DNA of 64,000 nt from Ypsolopha sequella (GCA_934047225.1 CAKOHE010000074.1:62001-126000); one strand, 5' to 3'. Shown: positions 42,664 through 53,991, counted from the stretch's first letter. Notes: generated from the sequence alone by a model not told the origin. Numbers and translations: made by a program.

Positions 42664-44449
42664 CTTGGGATAAATCGCCAAGCATTTAAAATATAGAAAT
42701 TTATTTTGAAATATTTACAGTGCATGGCAAAATTATTAGATCGTAGATAATCCTGTCGGTACATGTTCAGGTTCTGTTACGCAAAATGAAAACAATGAAA
42801 CTCTTTTAGGATTAATTTGTTATCCCTATGTTTGTCTGTCTGTCCGTTTGTCTAGACAATTTTTTCTGGGTAAAATTAATAAATACCAATATAAACGGCC
42901 CTCTATAGAGCTGTAAAAACATACTTTTGACGTTTTTATTTATATTACGTTTTAGGTTTTTACGTTTTTTTTTTTACGTTTTTCATACAAATTTTCTCAC
43001 TATGAAAATGTAGGGATGAACACTTGAGATAATATTTTGCATTTAAAAGTCAACACAGAAAGGAATTGTTGAACAAATAATGTAAAAAATATGAAAACCA
43101 TGTTGTTCTATTCTAAAGGGATTAATTATCTACTGTTCAATGTGGCGATAGCTTTGTTTATTTTTTTCCTTGAATTATTTTTTACTATGATAACAAATAG
43201 TTTAATACAAGGTTTTCCTTAAGAGGTCCCTTTACCCCTGTATTTTTCTTAAAATTCATACAATAGGTATAAACTGAATGTGAAGTCTACAGCTTATTTT
43301 CTTCATATATTTTTTCATGAGTATATTCTAGTGACATCTAACTACGTCCCTATACAGGCCAAAAAGCAAAATTTGATAAAACACCATCATAATAGCTGTC
43401 AGGATATCGTCAATATTGCCTCGTTTTTACGCAAAGTTTAACAAGTTTGTATTATTTATCTATACTGGAAATAAAAAAGAGAGAAATACAGGCGTCGTTC
43501 ATGTTAAGATGACTAAGTTTACACACTTTGCTAAGTATAAACAGTTACCGTTTCATGGAAAACTGTTTTTACCTGAAACCATTTCACAAATTCAATTAAC
43601 TTATTTTGAATATCTTGTCATCTTGCACTTCTTGATGAGAAATACAATTTCAATAAGTAAAAATACAACTTTTAGTTAAGAAAACTTATAGTTCAAAGTC
43701 TGCTGTATGCATTAACATATTTTTAATTATATTACAATAGTAATAAAATAATTGGCTTATCCGTCGTCGTGATACCAGCCGTAAATTTCTTAAATAATCT
43801 GATATCACGCTTATGGAAAACCCAATTATTTTGAAGATACCATAATATCATTAAAATATGTTTATGCATATAGCAAACTTTTAACAATAAATTGTCTTAG
43901 CTAAAAGCTGTACTTTACCGTTATAATTATTTCTTAATATTTTGTTACAAATTCGGAGAAATAGCCCTTAAGGAAAACCTTGTATGAAAATATTTGTTAT
44001 CTTTGTAACAAAGAAAAAAAAAATAAACAAAGCTATCGCCACATTGAACAAACAGTAAATTATTAATCCCTTTAGAATAGAAAGATATGGTTTTATATTT
44101 TTTACATTATTTGTTCTACAGTTCCTTTCTGTGCTTTCTTTCAAATGCAAAATATTATGTGAAGTGTTGGTCTCTATATTTTCATAAGGAGAAAATTAGT
44201 ATGAAAAAGTTAAACAAAAGGCCATAAAAACGTTATAATATGTATATTTTACAGGGCTGTAAATATTAGCATTTATTGATTTTACCCAGAAAAATTGCCT
44301 AGACAAACGGACAAACAGACAAACATAGGGACAACAAATTAATCCTAAAAGAGTTTTGTTTTTTCATTTTGCGTAAAGGGACCTGAACATTTCAAACTAT
44401 GATACAAATAAATTTCTATATTTTAAACACTTGGCGATTTATCCCAAGG
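42664..44449. mobile_element. 1.8-kb fold-back element with arms of about 500 bp
   Basis: The left arm (about 42664-43229) and right arm (about 43966-44449) mirror each other. Paired words include CTTGGGATAAATCGCCAAG / CTTGGCGATTTATCCCAAG, CAAACATAGGGA / TCCCTATGTTTG, AGCTATCGCCACATTGAAC, and GGAAAACCTTGTAT. The centre of about 730 bp includes 43735-43970, related to 61485-61625. No transposase is encoded. Superfamily unknown; the arms are far longer than in typical miniature elements. Confidence 0.8.
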
Positions 44450-45225
44450 GTAAACAGGTGTCCCAAAAGTCAACGCTTTCCCTTGGAAGGCTGGTAGGCC
44501 AGCTCATGACTGACCAGAATATCAAATTATGGTCTCAGCAAAAAGTAGATAGTCTTCGAGTTGATGGTACTTTTATAAATTCGAATAGATTTTTGAGAGT
44601 CAAAGCTAACCAGTTCTAAATTCTAAGAATAAAATTTTTGTTGCGCAACTCTGAATAGTCATGCTATTGATAAAGTCAAAAATAAACCTTGAAATGCTGT
44701 TACATCAGGAAGAAAAATAAAAACCCAATTTTTGAGCAATTTTTTGTAATTAGGTTAGTTCGATACCACACCCTGAAAAAAAATGTCCTATGTTAGTTTT
44801 GCAAATTGTCTTAAATAACGGCTCATCAAATATTGTTTTTCAAATGATCTGGCAATTTCTGTGTATTACTTTTGAAAAAAAAGTTATTGCTATTTTACTA
44901 CCAAAGGAGCTGCGTATTTTTTAAAATAATTAGAATTTAGAATGAAAGAGTGGCGGGCAGTAAAAATATTTGACGTTCATTAGAAATGCCATTTAACACG
45001 CGTTAGAGTGAGATAAATAGTGACGCTATTTAAAATGAGTTGGAATGAGATAGTAACGCAGTTAAACGTGGTTGAATGAGAGAGGCTTCTGAGAATATTT
45101 GTTAGTTTCCACTTTTTGTGATAACAACTTTAGTAAAAATTTTTTGTAAAGAAATTTTTGTTCCAATTTATTTTCCCGCAAGTGTAAAACCAGCTCAACG
45201 GGCGAAAAATATTTAAAGAATGGGT
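44450..45225. other. Intergenic stretch without recognised genes
   Basis: The segment starting AACAGGTGTCCCAAAAGTC at 44452 looks like the edge of a dispersed repeat, but no partner is present in the window. Confidence 0.35.
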
Positions 45226-45400
45226 AATGGTGACAATTAACCAACACAATATTATTATGTATCTCTAAAGGAGTGTCTGAAATGTTCCGAGGGTCAACTA
45301 ATAAATCAAACACTCAAAAAACCACTTTTAGCCGACCATAATAAATTTACGTCCCGACGTGATAGCAAGTAGGATCAATGCCGTGTGACGATGAACGAAA
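45226..45400 (-). repeat. Dispersed repeat with ACGTCCCGACGTGAT wording, copy 1
   Basis: It shares TTACGTCCC(A/G)ACGTGAT with 45880-46050, and GATTATTACGT/ATGACTATTACGT wording with the opposite-strand block at 61660-61810. Age and superfamily unknown. Confidence 0.5.
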
Positions 45401-45879
45401 TACACTAATAAATTAGATAAAATAAAATACGTATTACTTTTGACCCTGCCTCGTCCACTCTATTCGTATTTTTGCTATGGTGACGCGAGCTTAGAGACCG
45501 GGACGAATTTCCCCCCGCGCGCTATCGTAAAATAGAATAAGCCACGCCCGGAACTGGTTTTTGTTTTGGCTATGTCATACTCTTAACAAATTTCCTTTAT
45601 AGACCGTAAAGAAAGCCAAACTCAGTAAATAAAATACGAGAATAGCGATGCAATAAACCCGTGTACTTTGCTTTCCGGAGCAGCCCAGCAACAGATTCCA
45701 CTTAATTTACGATTTAATTAATTTGAACTTGCAGCCAACAGTACCGACCTCATTCCTGGCGAGGGTCGTAGCCAGAACGAAGGGCACGGCCATAATTACA
45801 AGTCACTTGAGTTCGTCTATCAATTTTTGACCAATTTGTGTAAAAACGCGAAACAAGTGTAGCAGTTATTTTTTAACTC

Positions 45880-46050
45880 TTTTTGTATGTATATCGTCAC
45901 GACATAAATCCCCAAGGGGGTGTCAGAAGTATTCCGAGTATGAACTGTGAAATATATGCGGCACACCCGCGTTTCACCGACGATTATTACGTCCCAACGT
46001 GATGGGTGGTGAACCCTATCGCCGTTCTCTGGGCACAAATACACGCTTTT
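45880..46050 (-). repeat. Dispersed repeat, copy 2
   Basis: CGTCACGACATAAATCCCC, AAGGGGGTGTCAGAAGTATT and GTCCCAACGTGATGG are shared with 52880-53010 and 61660-61810 (both in opposite orientation) and with 45226-45400. Non-coding. Confidence 0.6.
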
Positions 46051-46214
46051 TAGGGCATGCAGGTTTCCTTACGATGTTTTTTCCTTCACCGTTCAGCAAG
46101 TGGTAAGTAAGAAGAAATACTATAATACTACTAAATATATATATTTTTAAAAAAACTACATAAAAAAATTGTTTATAATGATGGCCTACTCAAAAGCAGC
46201 CGGAATAGTAGACC

Positions 46215-46325
46215 TTGTATAACTCGATTGTTGGATGTGGAAGAATCGAGAAAAGTTTATCAGCATCGTAGCAGATGAAGATCTGTGGTCTCTGTCTGCC
46301 CCTCTGAGAGAAAGTACTAAAATGT
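46215..46325 (-). repeat. Dispersed repeat related to 48765-48905
   Basis: On the minus strand, GAGGGGCAGACAGAGACCAC and TTCTTCCACATCCAAC parallel GAGGGGTAGGCAGAGACTAC and TCTTCCACATACATCC at 48775-48850. Confidence 0.55.
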
Positions 46326-46601
46326 TCAAGTAGAACCTAAGATTTTTCCAAGTGATGATGGTAAAAGTCCGAATTGTTTTTCGTACTTTTTTCGTCCCTA
46401 AGATAAAGGTGTTACCACAGCAGCCATGGTAAATTCTGAAAAAAAAACACAGATAAGGAACACGTAGCTAGTTATTCTACAGAATTAAGTTTTATAATGA
46501 TAAATTATAGTTCAACAAAAATAATTAACACGTTTTTGTACTAAAAAGTACAAAATAATGTAATTTACACTTGTCACTTCTTAGTCACTTTTTAGTCTAA
46601 C

Positions 46602-46772
46602 AATAAAGCCAATTCTGAAGGGTTTAATTTTAGTTTTAGTGCTGTCAAAGTTTAAAATTTTCCAAATAAATTTAGCTTCTAATCCTGACTTTTAAGGACT
46701 ATTTTATATAGGAGAAAATTTAGTTTTGACAGCACTAAAACCAAAACTAAAGCCTTCAGAATCGGCTTTATT
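46602..46772. mobile_element. 171-bp inverted-repeat element
   Basis: AATAAAGCCAATTCTGAAGG is mirrored by CCTTCAGAATCGGCTTTATT, with the inner AGTTTTAGTGCTGTCAAA also mirrored. No coding sequence. Confidence 0.85.
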
Positions 46773-47296
46773 TACTAACTTAATACTGACTGATGCTATG
46801 TCGAAATTTTTAAATTGGGTTCATTAGTTGATAACCTGTGAGAATGTAATTAATGACTCCTAGGGAAGTGCTCGTCCCCAGGGAACAAAATAAACCCTTT
46901 TTCCAAGTGAAGAGTCTAAATTTTACAACATTGAAAAATTTTTCGAAATTATCAATGACCATGTACCTTGGATACAGCCCGTCCCTAGGGAACAAACTAT
47001 GTCCAAGTGAAGAGTTACAACAGTGAATGAATTTTCAAAATCGATTTGTTAGTTTCAAAGATTAATGTAATTAATTAAGGAATGAATGTTAGGAATTACA
47101 TTCACCTGCAAAGTTTCAAATCGATACAACAATTTTAGAAGTAGGTTAAAATCGACTTCCTAGATTTGTTTACATACTAAGTTTGTTAGTCTGTTAGTTA
47201 TAGTTAGTTACATACAAGTGAAGCTAATAAAATAATAAAAGCGTGTTAACGTGTTTATAAAAAAATACATTTTGGTATAATCAGTTTTTATTCCTA

Positions 47297-47532
47297 TTAA
47301 GAGCGGTTTCGCAGCCGGATTGATCTTTGCTCACTGATTTTAAGAGTGATGTTTTAAATTCAAAATTCTATTTTACAGAAACAAATGAAAACATTGAGAT
47401 GGCAACATGCACAATACATAGTTAATAGGGTTTTGTTGAATAACTATTAAATGAATTTTGAATTTAAGTGTTCTGTTTCGATGATTTGAAAAAGATGGGT
47501 TTTTCACAATCCGGGTGCGAAACCGTTCTTAA
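47297..47532. mobile_element. TTAA-flanked element with GAGCGGTTTCG ends, copy 1
   Basis: TTAAGAGCGGTTTCGCAGCC at the left is mirrored by GGTGCGAAACCGTTCTTAA at the right. TTAA at both borders suggests piggyBac-like transposition. Its right half recurs at 48010-48190, and its ends at 51665-51735. Confidence 0.75.
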
Positions 47533-47641
47533 ACAATTTATTTTTCACCTCACTAGCTCGAAAAGCACGCCTTTACTGCTTAAAATCACTTAAAATCACA
47601 GTTTAATGTACTCTAATAATAATTAGAGTGTTCAAAAAGCA

Positions 47642-47896
47642 ATGGATTTCGCAATAAAACCATATAATCTTAATGAGAACCATGAATTTCTAACAGGTAT
47701 TGTAGCGACGACAGCGCCTTCTGTTCAGAATGAGAAAGGCGTGAAATCACATAACGCCCTCGTGAGCGTTCAGTATGTGGATAACAAGCTGGTAGATCAA
47801 GTAGTTACAAAAATTCGGTGTACAGATATGGTGGAAAAATTCGTCGTTCCAGATACAAACCTTGGTAGCGCAGTCGGTAGCGCGCCTGTCATGTAG
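47642..47896 (+). CDS. Unidentified 84-codon reading frame
   Basis: The product starts MDFAIKPYNLNENHEFLTG and has VSVQYVDNKLVDQVVTKIRC and VVPDTNLGSAVGSAPVM before the stop. Composition is balanced and unlike the AT-driven frames around it, so it may be a genuine small exon or a fragment of a transposon gene. The DNA just before it (ATGTACTCTAATAATAATTA and GTGTTCAAA...GCAATGG) resembles 18518-18560, next to the P-like pseudogene. No homology recognised. Confidence 0.2.
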   Translation: MDFAIKPYNLNENHEFLTGIVATTAPSVQNEKGVKSHNALVSVQYVDNKLVDQVVTKIRCTDMVEKFVVPDTNLGSAVGSAPVM

Positions 47897-48009
47897 GCAA
47901 AATATTTGTGCTTTTAAATTTGTTTCTGATGGATTTCTAGTTTGTAATGCACTCTAATAATAATCAGTTACTACATCAGTTACTTACAGTTTCCATTGAT
48001 TTCTGAAAA

Positions 48010-48190
48010 TTAGAATTTCAAAAATTTTCAATGTAAATTATTTTGATATTCTAAATTACAGAAACCAATGGAAAATTTGCGATGGCATACACAATAGGTA
48101 ATAAGGTTTTGTTGAATAACTATTAAATGAATTTTGAATTTAAGTGTTCTGTTTCGATTAATTAGAAACCTGCTGTGAAACCGCTCTTAA
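48010..48190. repeat. GAGCGGTTTCG-element, right half (copy 2)
   Basis: It shares the run AATAACTATTAAATGAATTT, then TGAATTTAAGTGTTCTGTTTCG with 47297-47532, and ends GAAACCGCTCTTAA. The left terminus is not visible. Confidence 0.7.
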
Positions 48191-48459
48191 AACGACATCA
48201 TAAAGACCCGGGAACAGTTTAGGTTGTTAAATATTTTTGTAAGGCTTCTCGTCCACAACTTTACGAATTACTGTTATATCAGTTAATTAATGTCAACTTG
48301 CTACGTGTACTTAGCAAGTTTATGTTAATGTTAATTTGTTACAAGAAAACGCTTTTATTCAAGACTCATTGGAGAACAGAAAATGTATTCATTGTTGCTT
48401 TGCATGTCCTTTCTAATTCTATGATGCTTTTGAGCTTTGCAGATTCATACTAGCGTAGC

Positions 48460-48577
48460 TAGCATGCGCCAGCGACAGCGTCTATCTATCTTACTTGCGC
48501 CCTTGCTAATAACACGTTTGTCAATGTGCGAGAGAGCAAAGTATGATGGAAAGACATTGTATCGACGGCGCGTGCTA
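48460..48577. mobile_element. 118-bp hairpin element, copy 1
   Basis: TAGCATGCGCCAGCGACAGC is mirrored imperfectly by ATTGTATCGACGGCGCGTGC. A second copy is at 49219-49336. Reading frames on both strands here are due to the inverted repeat. Confidence 0.8.
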
Positions 48578-48764
48578 GGCTCGCAGTACAGGGTGCACTT
48601 AAAATCCGTTTTCCTAACCGTGCTCAATTTAAAAAACGTTGATATAGTTAAACCATAAACGTGTACAAGCTCTCAAATTCCTGTTGTCGCGGCTGTTAAA
48701 AAAGTAAATAATACACTTCAGAGTTAATGATAACCGAGGCATAGTAATACATATATATACTCAC

Positions 48765-48905
48765 ACCTGTCTCCCAGAGGGGTAGGCAGAGACTACAGAT
48801 TTCAATCTGCTATGATCCTGATATACCTTTCTCTTCTTCCACATACATCCATCTAGTCATACAACCAAGCTCTTCTTTTCCGGGTACTTTTGATTTTGCC
48901 CTTCT
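48765..48905 (+). repeat. Dispersed repeat 'CCTGTCTCCCAGAGGGGTAG'
   Basis: The opening ACACCTGTCTCCCAGAGGGG, then TAGGCAGAGACTACAG and a TCTTCTTCCACAT stretch, is a repeat I recall from lepidopteran genomes. A partial opposite-strand copy is at 46215-46325. Confidence 0.55.
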
Positions 48906-49218
48906 ATATGTAGTAATAATATAAAGTACCGTTTCACTAATTTCACCATAATTCACTTGAGTAAATTCATATATTTTAATTAACTACCTATAATATTTGT
49001 TCAAAAAAAATTACGACATACGGACAGTACCCTCTTTGCAACAGGACAACTCAATTTTATTTAAATGAATTCAACGAAATCGTAGCAACTGGCAGTTAGA
49101 ACGTTATGGGCCATAGAAAATGCAATAGAAGAGTTCTAGCTAGGGCCTTCTTTATAGGTTAACGATAAAAAAAACACTAAAGAAGCCCCTCGGTAAACTC
49201 GGAAATATTACTTCCTGT

Positions 49219-49336
49219 TAGCACGGGCCAGAGATACAGCGTCTATCTATCCTACTTGCGCATGCCGTGTTTGACAATCTGAGAGAGAGAGAGAGAGCAG
49301 TATGATAGGAAGACACTGTATCGACGGTGCATGCTA
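49219..49336. mobile_element. 118-bp hairpin element, copy 2
   Basis: TAGCACGGGCCAGAGATACA is mirrored by CTGTATCGACGGTGCATGCT. It shares CAGCGTCTATCTATC(C/T)TACT with 48460-48577. A short GA run in the loop has expanded. Confidence 0.8.
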
Positions 49337-49559
49337 AACCCCAGGGCAGTAGAATGCCTATTCAAACAAATTGCTTACAAAAATTGTAATAATTAATAAA
49401 TTTTGTAGTAGAAATGATATTTTCTATTTTAAAATTAAATACTATAACGAGCAGCTTGCTCGTTCCGGGATGTAGCAGGATTCTTCTTAAATAAGACGAC
49501 GTATTATACTTTGAGTCCTTGTTTTATTCTCTTTTTTCGATATTTCTTACTAATTAACA

Positions 49560-49760
49560 TATATTATGTAAACATTAAGGTAGGGGAGCTCTGAGCTTCG
49601 CTTATCGTGTCGGAGGTACTTCACTTCGACAGTATTCCAGCAGGAATCTTATGGAGAGTCAGCTTTACTTGAATAGGACTCCAAGAGGAATCTTACGGAG
49701 TCACGTTTAATTCGTCAAGACTCCAAAAGGAATCTCGCTCGTGTTTTGTTTGAAAGATCT
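49560..49760. repeat. Imperfect short tandem motif GACTCCAA(G/A)AGGAATCT
   Basis: ATTCCAGCAGGAATCTTATG, GACTCCAAGAGGAATCTTAC and GACTCCAAAAGGAATCTCGC occur at intervals of about 40 bp, each followed by a GAGTCA/CGTTTAATTC-like spacer in the first two. It could be the enhancer-like part of an old LTR. No LTR pair was found. Confidence 0.35.
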
Positions 49761-49950
49761 TTATACTGGATCTGTATTTATTTTTGGATAACACGAAATA
49801 AATCAGTCAATACGACGTATGCCGATCCATAAAGGTTATCGATTGCCCACTAAACACGAACAAATAGTCCTTTAACTTAACAATAAGACCTAACCTTACC
49901 TAAACCTAGCATATTGCCTAGCTATATGTTACAATACATACCTACGAGTA

Positions 49951-50051
49951 TACGTACTATCGAAGAAATTGCCGCTGGCCTGCTTTTCGCCCGTATTGCA
50001 ATGGTATAGGAGCGAAAATCAAGTCAGCGGCAATTTCTTCGATGGTACATA
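49951..50051. mobile_element. 100-bp hairpin element
   Basis: ATCGAAGAAATTGCCGCTGG is mirrored by AGTCAGCGGCAATTTCTTCG, extended outward to TACGTACT / GGTACATA. A second, smaller hairpin (TTGCCTACTTTG / CAAAGTAAG...) follows at 50071-50120. Confidence 0.75.
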
Positions 50052-50140
50052 CGAGAACTAGGAGTCTTTATTGCCTACTTTGCACTCTTTGTACGGGTAC
50101 AATAGGCAAAGTAAGTATGTAGATTCTAGATTACTATTAT

Positions 50141-50334
50141 AGGGCCATATGGGAGGGTCGGGGCAATAAAACATTCATAAGGTAACAAACAATTTTTACT
50201 CCCAAATAAATCTATCGATAGCAAGAAAACGCCGCTACACGCATCACTGACGCCTCGCCATAAGCCCCGCGAGTGCGGGCGAGAGGTCCGATAAAAATGA
50301 TTTATTGCCCCAACGCTCAGTTGCTAATGGCCCT
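50141..50334. mobile_element. 194-bp inverted-repeat element
   Basis: AGGGCCATATGGG at the left and CTAATGGCCCT at the right are inverted. Inside them GGGGCAATAAA and TTTATTGCCCC are also inverted. No target duplication resolved. Confidence 0.65.
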
Positions 50335-50436
50335 ACAATAGCTAAATGTAAACGATTGCAAGATGATACCAAAAATTGTAGCTGGGTAATGGTATGTAGA
50401 TAGCGATAAGAGGAGACTAGCTGAATAAATATCTAC

Positions 50437-50712
50437 GCTACTATTAAGGGCCTTACTATTGCCAAATGGGTACTTTCTAAAGCCTACTCCTCGTTTATGG
50501 CCAAACCAAAAATAATGAAAAAATATGTTATGAATAATCAACTCTTAGACAACATATGCAACATTTTTCTTTTTCATACCACCAAAACTTCTACATGATT
50601 TTTTTTTTTTACTGAATGGTGTTTTTTGACTTCAAATTCCCTACTGCTGCTGAGTGGCTTGGCCGATTGAATTCATCTATGCTTTGATAAATAGATAAAC
50701 TTTATAGCTATA
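50437..50712 (+). repeat. Dispersed repeat, undisrupted copy
   Basis: TTGCCAAATGGGTACTTTCT, CTACTCCTCGTTTATGG, ATGGTGTTTTTTGACTTCAA and GATAAATAGATAAAC recur in the same order at 51736-52210. There they are split by a retroelement insert. Confidence 0.8.
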
Positions 50713-50739
50713 AACATAACATAAGATTATTCAATCGAG

Positions 50740-50905
50740 TAATCACGTCCAAGTGAAAAGTATAATTTTCTCCTATTTCGCCCTTTCAAGGACGCAGCGA
50801 GCGTAGTAACAGCCACCATGCATTGCGCGCTGATATGAACGTTATTTCAATGTCGTTTCCGTTGATATTTGTAGTGACAAATATCGAGCTGCTAATTTGG
50901 CGATG
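50740..50905. repeat. Dispersed repeat with GCATTGCGCGCTGATATGAA, copy 2
   Basis: Same core as 28975-29005, including the flanking GTTATTTCAATGTCGTTTCC and a TTGATATTTGTA word. Confidence 0.6.
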
Positions 50906-51664
50906 GTAATCGCCTTAACAAGCCTTATGTGCTACAAACAAAACTTACAGCACATGTTCCAAGTTGGGTTTGGTTTAGGTTTAAGTTTTGTGATCTGTCT
51001 TCCAGAGGGGCAGACGGTAAAGTGAACACAGATCTCGAAATATAAATTTACTAAAACCTGACGCCGGAGGCAGAATGTACGTGATTTGGAAAGCTATACA
51101 AAGTGAAATTTAATCAACCACCCAAATTCATACTGGAGACTCGGTTAGTGATTAGGAACAATGTTTATTGACCCTTCAGGCGAAATTCGAAAAAAAAAAA
51201 TTGTGATCCAAGCTGCCTGTACTAGGAATTTCATTTGAACTAGTCCGGTTCGTAGGGGAACATTTATTTTTTTATGATATAGAAAAAAAGGATCATTTAC
51301 CCCCGGTTTCTGAAAGGCCAATCAAAGTTAACAATAGATTAAAAAAACTTTAACCCCAAATAACGGTGAAAATAAAGCATATATGAAGTCTGAATAGTGA
51401 TGAATCAATAATTAACTTAGTTAATTTTTGATTTCAATGTAAAATTCCCATTTTTTCTGGCTTAATCCGCAGATAATTATTTCTTAATCTACTGTTAACA
51501 TTGATTGGCCTTTCAGAAACCAGGGGTTAACCTTGTTCCTTCTTTCTTGATCAATAACTGAGTGAATTTGGGCGGCTGATTAAATTTCCTCTTGTAAACA
51601 GAAACGTGTCAAGTTATTCAAATGAACCTTTTTGTACGAATTCGTAACATGTTCTACATGTATT

Positions 51665-51735
51665 TTAAGAGCGGTTTCTTAGCGTCGCCAAATTAGCAGC
51701 GGGTTTTTCACAGGCGGCTGCTAAACCGCTCTCAA
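51665..51735. mobile_element. GAGCGGTTT element, short copy 3
   Basis: TTAAGAGCGGTTT at the left and AAACCGCTCTCAA at the right leave only about 45 bp between them: a minimal internally deleted form of the TTAA element at 47297. Confidence 0.65.
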
Positions 51736-52210
51736 GGGGCTTAGTATCGCCAAATGGGTGTACTTTTTAAAGCCTACTCCTCGTTTGTGGCAAAACCAAA
51801 AATATTGAAAAAAATGTATTATGAATTTATCAACTCTAAGACGAAATATTGCCCATACTCACACACGCTGGGCAGGCGGGTTGGTGAGCGCGGTGCCGGA
51901 ACCCTCGCACCAGTGACGCCACTGCCCGTCACCAGTCTATTCCATATAAAGCCCGGCTATGGGCAATTCTTCCAGGATGACCGCCGGGAGTGGCAAAGTC
52001 CTGTAAAGGCTTATGTCCAGCAGTGGACGAACTAGGCTCAAGGAAGGAAGGAAGACAACGCAACATTTTTCTTTTTTAATACTACCAACACTTCTTTATG
52101 AAGAAAAATTTCAACCAAATGGTGTTTTTGACTTGAATTCCTTACTGCTTCTAAGCGGCTTGGTCGATTTATTTCATTTATGCTTTGATAAATAGATATA
52201 CTTTTCGCCT
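51736..52210 (+). repeat. Dispersed repeat, copy split by an RTE-type insert
   Basis: Outside 51843-52051 it follows 50437-50712 closely (GCCAAATGGGTGTACTTTTT ... TGGTGTTTTTGACTTGAATT). The comparison fixes the insertion point. Confidence 0.8.
51843..52051 (+). mobile_element. 3' end of an RTE-type LINE, inserted with AAGAC duplication
   Basis: It begins abruptly, then has CTGGGCAGGCGGGTTGGTGA, and ends with TATGTCCAGCAGTGGACGAA and an AAGG-repeat tail. One frame reads DDRREWQSPVKAYVQQWTN, the conserved C-terminus of RTE-type RT proteins. AAGAC at 51838-51842 and 52052-52056 is the likely target duplication. The paralogous repeat at 50437-50712 lacks the insert. Confidence 0.75.
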
Positions 52211-52879
52211 TCGCAAATTGTCGCATATGTCAGAATTGTCATCCAACAGTTGCGGCTGAACTTCAGGAAAACAAAGATACTCGTATCTCATGAAATTTCA
52301 TATACTTGTGTATTATTGCACCTCAATTCAAAGGCAAAAAAATACAAGAATACCGAAAATTTCGAATCCGAGATTTTCGAGGTTACGACACAATCTGAAG
52401 CTACCTGAATTACGAAGACTTTGATATTCTTTGACTTTGTATCGTTCACAAAAGGTAGCCTTCTTGATGTTGGACTTTCAAAGCGTATAAATTATACAGC
52501 AAGATGTAATTAGACAAAGTTTTGATAGAAGTTCTTGGCCAGATATACAAAAATTATATAACTTGTACCTATCTATGTTAAAAACAGAGTTTACATTTTG
52601 GATAGTTGGGAGTAGAGTAACTAGCGTACTATTTATTATAACCGACTACTTTACCACATGCGTTACCTGTGTAAACAAGGCATCAAGCAGAGTTTACATT
52701 TCGGCTAGTTAGAAGTCGAGTAACCACCTAGCCACCTAGCCATTCTACAAAAGGAGCCGAACCATAAATTGTAAGAATAAGAGTACCTATAAACTTATTA
52801 AAGAGAAAATAAGAGTCGAAGCCATTTTAGAAAATGTGTGATAAAATCGGAACCGGATGCAATAGGTGTAATTTTGGCT
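52211..52879. other. Intergenic stretch without recognised genes
   Basis: A 35-bp word (GAGTTTACATTT(T/C)GG, then TAGTT) occurs twice, at about 52588 and 52689. Nothing else recognised. Confidence 0.35.
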
Positions 52880-53010
52880 GTCTCTAGGCGACCGGAAGTG
52901 AAACACTTCATTAAAACACGGGTGTACCGAGTGTGGACTGTGACTTACATTTCACGGTTCCCTTTCGGGAACACCTCTGGCACCCTCGGGGATTCATGTC
53001 GTGACAATAT
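52880..53010 (+). repeat. Dispersed repeat, copy 3
   Basis: GTGTGGACTGTGACTTACAT, AACACCTCTGGCACCCTCGG and GATTCATGTCGTGACAATAT are shared with 61660-61810 and, inverted, with 45880-46050. Confidence 0.65.
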
Positions 53011-53610
53011 ATTTCATATTATTATTATTATTATACTTTGGATCTAAAAAGGCCGACATGGGTGAATCATAAAATGATTTGAAAGTAGTATAGAGTCAGA
53101 GTTTTTTCACGTGAGCAAAAGAGATGGCATTACAACATAATTATAAAGCGATTCATTTAAAACGGCCTTTTTAGAGGGCCTATACTATGTTACGAGATGC
53201 TTGTAAAGTTACCATTGCACCGCCTATTGGCCAACCACCAGGTAGTTTTGACCTTCTTAAGTTCTAATCCAGAGTTCAGACCCCGCTGGGGCACATAAGT
53301 CCCGGCTTCTATTGTAAGATACGAGTCATGAGAAATTCAGGCAAGCGTAATTTAAGCTCGCTTATAGAAGGTTCCGTACCTAATGTAAAAGTTATGAACA
53401 CCTAGTTTAGAGTCTTGAAATTTTAATGAGACATTATGTTAATGTTAGAAGGTGGAGGGAGACATCGGAATAGCTTATTTATTTTGTTTACGTCCCTCCG
53501 CCATAAACTCGTATATAATATTTTCAGAATTTTTGATTAACCATGAAATTGCTACGAGTTTTTTGTTTTTTTTTTTAGGAATGACAAATAAAACTTTATT
53601 ATTTCTTTTC

Positions 53611-53991
53611 TTAAGGTTAAACGTCAGTCGCTCTGTACAAAGTGCACAACTTATATTTGTTTTTATTGTTAAGAACTTAAAATTAAAAAAGACATTGGTA
53701 TATGGCAATTCACGCCAATAGTTCAATATAAGTCAGATTTGTAAATCAACAGTTTGAAATAAAATTCACGAGTCACGATTTTGTCTAAACAAGCTTAAAA
53801 TGCTGTTTTATATTTGTTTCGACCAAAGAATGGCTAAGTGTGCATTACATTTCATGCTGTTGATTTATAAACTTTTCTTACTATTGGCGTGAATTGCCAT
53901 AGACCAATAAATTTTCCACAGTAAACTTTTTGACAAGAAAAACAAAGTTAACTTGTGCACTTTGTACCGAGCGACTGATATTTAACCTTAA
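53611..53991. mobile_element. 381-bp TTAA-flanked fold-back element
   Basis: TTAAGGTTAAACGTCAGTCG at the left is mirrored by CGACTGATATTTAACCTTAA at the right. The arms are about 110 bp (TATGGCAATTCACGCCAATAG / CTATTGGCGTGAATTGCCATA). TTAA is at both borders. Similar-looking frames on both strands arise from the arms. Confidence 0.82.

Noticed and set aside
49560..49760. Solo LTR
   Set aside because: Repeated AGGAATCT motifs suggest an enhancer, but no TG...CA ends, partner LTR or target duplication could be found.
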